Below are positions 13,961-14,601 of a stretch of DNA of 14,601 bases, piece by piece. Source of the stretch: Gemmatimonadota bacterium (GTDB taxonomy: Bacteria > Latescibacterota > UBA2968 > UBA8231); contig JAPPEF010000339.1 of assembly GCA_028875335.1 (NCBI GenBank), positions 1 to 14,601 of the forward strand, in the 5' to 3' direction. The notes under the pieces are model-generated. The model did no database searches. It saw nothing but the letters and a program-made list of their open reading frames with translations, and was not told where the DNA came from. Each line of letters starts with the position of its first letter. Position 1 is the first letter of the stretch. The position numbers and the translations under genes are program-made.

Positions 13961-14601
13961 CTATGGCGTGAAGCGGTAGGCAAAGTCTCTGGATGGCGCA
14001 GCGAATGTATATGCTCCCGGTTGTGCGATTCCAATGGGGACTATTTTCATGTTCCACGTATCGATGCCGTCGATTTTATACGGTTGATTGCCCGACAATT
14101 CGAGGGTTATCGTCTGCGGTTCGGTGGTGTAAACGAGATAGTATTCTCCGGGTTTGGAGAGGATATACCGCCCGCTGTCGTCGCCAAGGGGTTCGAGCGT
14201 GTCAAATGCTGGCGCGTCTGCCATAAACGATTTGAGGAATGCTATGCGCTTGGGGCTGTCGCCGCGCAGCACGCCGCCTTTTGCCCACCAGAGTAGGTCG
14301 TCGGGGTGTTTGTACGTTTCCCCGTGGCCGACGTAGCAGCCGGAAACAGTCCCCGCCCAAAAATGTTGCACCATCTGCTGTGCGTTGATATTTCCCCATC
14401 CTTGCGGAATATCTCCCTCGTAGCGGCATTCATCGTAAATCACGGGTTTTTTGTATTGGCTGCGATAGCGGATGCCGTGCGCCATGTTGGAGGTTTGAAT
14501 ACTGACGTGCGTTACCCACGGCTTGCTGTGGTCGTACCAGCGCCGTCCATTGTGAATTCCGCGCAGCCGCTGATATGGGTCGTGGTCGCGGATGATTTGG
14601 A
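13961..14601 (-). CDS. C-terminal part of a DUF5060/DUF4038/DUF5605-type glycoside hydrolase (truncated by window edge)
   Basis: The minus strand is open from the right edge to a TAG at 13963-13961, giving 212 residues of the C-terminus. The segment with HDPYQRLRGIHNGRRWYDHS and KPWVTHVSIQ, then KPVIYDECRYEGD, WGNINAQQM, FWAGTVSGCYVGHGETY and LLWWAKGGVLRG, is the end of a TIM-barrel glycosidase of the DUF5060/DUF4038 kind. The Glu of YDEC (codon at 14431-14429) stands where clan-A enzymes usually carry the nucleophile on strand 7; this role is inferred. A small beta-sandwich follows (GRYILSKPGEYYLVYT ... YTFAAPSRDFAYRF), as in DUF5605-type ends. The acid/base residue and any signal peptide lie beyond the window. 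The gene converges on the sulfatase gene with 20 bp between stop codons and no visible terminator there. It fits the glycan-processing theme; substrate unknown. Confidence 0.85.
   Translation of the reverse strand, partial: QIIRDHDPYQRLRGIHNGRRWYDHSKPWVTHVSIQTSNMAHGIRYRSQYKKPVIYDECRYEGDIPQGWGNINAQQMVQHFWAGTVSGCYVGHGETYKHPDDLLWWAKGGVLRGDSPKRIAFLKSFMADAPAFDTLEPLGDDSGRYILSKPGEYYLVYTTEPQTITLELSGNQPYKIDGIDTWNMKIVPIGIAQPGAYTFAAPSRDFAYRFTP

Noticed and set aside
13961..14485. Start of the minus-strand glycosidase at the internal ATG (14485)
   Set aside because: The frame stays open to the right edge and the upstream residues (HDPYQRLRGIHNGRRWYDHS) belong to the same family, so the gene is truncated by the window rather than short.

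Overview
The window is about 57-60% GC (estimated by eye) and reads as a glycan-related accessory locus of an uncultured bacterium from the FCB/Poribacteria/Latescibacterota neighbourhood. Four features point there: FG-GAP, leucine-rich and Asp-box surface proteins ending in 'NPFNP'-type sorting tails; a TlpA protein of Bacteroidetes style; an S1 sulfatase beside a sialidase-like protein; and a DUF5060/DUF5605-type glycosidase. No rRNA or phylogenetic marker is present, so the assignment is an inference.

Layout. At the left edge (1-313, minus) is the N-terminus of a multi-spanning membrane protein. Divergent from it is a large regulator (470-3616, plus): fourteen two-component-regulator-type propeller blades, a Y_Y_Y domain, a sigma-54 AAA+ domain and a Fis-type helix-turn-helix, with no transmembrane segment. 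The 321-base gap after it holds, in order, a 21-bp helically phased array of CCACG/CGTGG half-sites (3652-3714), an intrinsic terminator (3782-3813), and a near-consensus sigma-54 promoter with exact GG-N10-GC spacing (3832-3846). Five plus-strand genes follow: an exported FG-GAP propeller protein with sorting tail, an exported TlpA-like protein with internal helical repeats, an exported LRR plus Asp-box propeller protein with sorting tail, a sialidase-like protein and a sulfatase. A convergent glycoside hydrolase (13961 to the right edge, minus) closes the window.

Reading of the locus. The regulator looks like a sigma-54-coupled, cytoplasmic counterpart of the hybrid two-component systems that control glycan loci in Bacteroidetes: the same propeller and Y_Y_Y sensor halves, with the histidine kinase and AraC output replaced by a sigma-54 activator. 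The phased array and sigma-54 promoter directly downstream give it an obvious target, the exported-protein genes. The first two exported genes share an 84-bp 5' cassette (RBS, signal peptide and first mature residues), and a 33-bp orphan copy of a sorting-tail end lies at 11247-11279. Both indicate that this family of surface proteins is built by shuffling export modules. The last three genes (sialidase-like, sulfatase, glycosidase) fit breakdown of a sulfated glycan, but the substrate cannot be read from the sequence.
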